DNA from: Janthinobacterium lividum
Lineage (GTDB): Bacteria > Pseudomonadota > Gammaproteobacteria > Steroidobacterales > Steroidobacteraceae
DNA: 5,866 bases
Direction of reading: 5' to 3'
NCBI GenBank assembly: GCA_943327025.2
Contig: CALPVO020000160.1
Span: 1-5,866 of the forward strand
Shown here: one piece after another, positions 5,725 to 5,866 of the stretch
Position numbering within the stretch: the stretch's first letter is position 1
Layout of the letters: the number at the start of each line of letters is the position of its first letter
Notes under the pieces: model-generated
The model's database searches: none
The model's input: only the letters and a program-made list of their open reading frames with translations
Told to the model about the DNA's origin: nothing
Made by a program: the position numbers and the translations under genes

Positions 5725-5866
5725 CTAGCCGCCCGCTGCCTGGAGCCAGTGGCGGAAGCTTTCCGCGTAGCTGCGAGCCACAAGCAGCTGGTACGTGGGC
5801 GCTGCGTCCACTTGCCACAACTGCACCCCCATATGGCCGATGCTGCTGACCGCCACATCGCCGGGC
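5725..5866 (-). CDS. C-terminal 46 residues of a gene cut by the window edge; possibly sarcosine oxidase subunit gamma
   Basis: On the minus strand a frame is open from the right edge to the TAG at 5727-5725. It encodes a plausible protein end with PGDVAVSSIGHMGV, then VQLWQVDAAPTYQLLVARS, then YAESFRHWLQAA. The pattern resembles the end of SoxG, the gamma subunit of heterotetrameric sarcosine oxidase and a GcvT/YgfZ-like fold: a PG..A turn, a V.LW strand, a Y.L.V.RS strand and a final SF..WL..A helix. That enzyme oxidatively demethylates sarcosine and, with THF, yields 5,10-methylene-THF, the substrate of the neighbouring FolD. I recognise it by pattern only, and too few residues are visible to exclude another GcvT-related protein. 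The start lies outside the window. Confidence 0.72.
   Translation of the reverse strand, partial: PGDVAVSSIGHMGVQLWQVDAAPTYQLLVARSYAESFRHWLQAAGG
5752..5766. other. Small inverted repeat downstream of folD, inside the opposing gene
   Basis: GCGGAA-GCT-TTCCGC is a perfect 6-bp stem with a 3-nt loop, starting 27 nt after the folD stop. No T-run follows on the folD strand. Since folD has no 3' intergenic space, any 3' end signal would have to lie within the opposing coding sequence. This is a candidate only, and coding constraint or chance could explain it. Confidence 0.18.

Noticed and set aside
5610..5858. Minus-strand frames of 82 and 67 residues running through the end of folD.
   Set aside because: They overlap folD coding sequence and use a different frame from the coherent protein tail ending at 5725.

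Overview
The window is GC-rich, densely packed bacterial chromosome. Gene content and protein style (FolD with the E. coli-type GASNIVG motif, a Ni-type glyoxalase I, Sec- and Tat-exported proteins, a lipoprotein) suggest a Gram-negative proteobacterium. A gammaproteobacterium of the Xanthomonadales/Lysobacterales (Rhodanobacteraceae-like) is my best guess, by inference only. I see no insertion sequence, CRISPR array, rRNA, tRNA, prophage gene or long repeat.

Layout, left to right. (1) Positions 1-180, minus strand: the N-terminus of a lipoprotein that runs off the left edge. (2) Positions 277-1424, plus strand: a four-helix membrane protein of unknown function, a glyoxalase I-like VOC enzyme, and, 3 nt after it, a tiny two-helix membrane protein starting at GTG. 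(3) Positions 1434-4753, minus strand: a two-gene operon. A Sec-exported S9 prolyl-oligopeptidase-family peptidase comes first, followed with a TGATG stop/start overlap by a twin-arginine-signal NAD(P)-binding epimerase/dehydratase. (4) Positions 4849-5724, plus strand: folD. It diverges from the peptidase across a 95-bp gap in which two back-to-back promoters appear to share a -10 region. (5) Positions 5725-5866, minus strand: the last 46 codons of a gene cut by the right edge. Its tail resembles sarcosine oxidase subunit gamma (SoxG), and its stop codon abuts the folD stop with no base between.

How the genes may work together. The peptidase and epimerase are both predicted to leave the cytoplasm by different routes, yet their translation is coupled. 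FolD interconverts 5,10-methylene-THF and 10-formyl-THF. If the right-hand gene is soxG, the sarcosine oxidase complex would supply FolD with 5,10-methylene-THF, which would explain the neighbourhood. Most of the window is ordinary housekeeping and metabolic sequence. The points most worth checking are the exported epimerase-peptidase pair, the shared-promoter gap at 4803-4834, the very tight convergent gene ends (two of them with small hairpins), and the small membrane proteins of unknown function.
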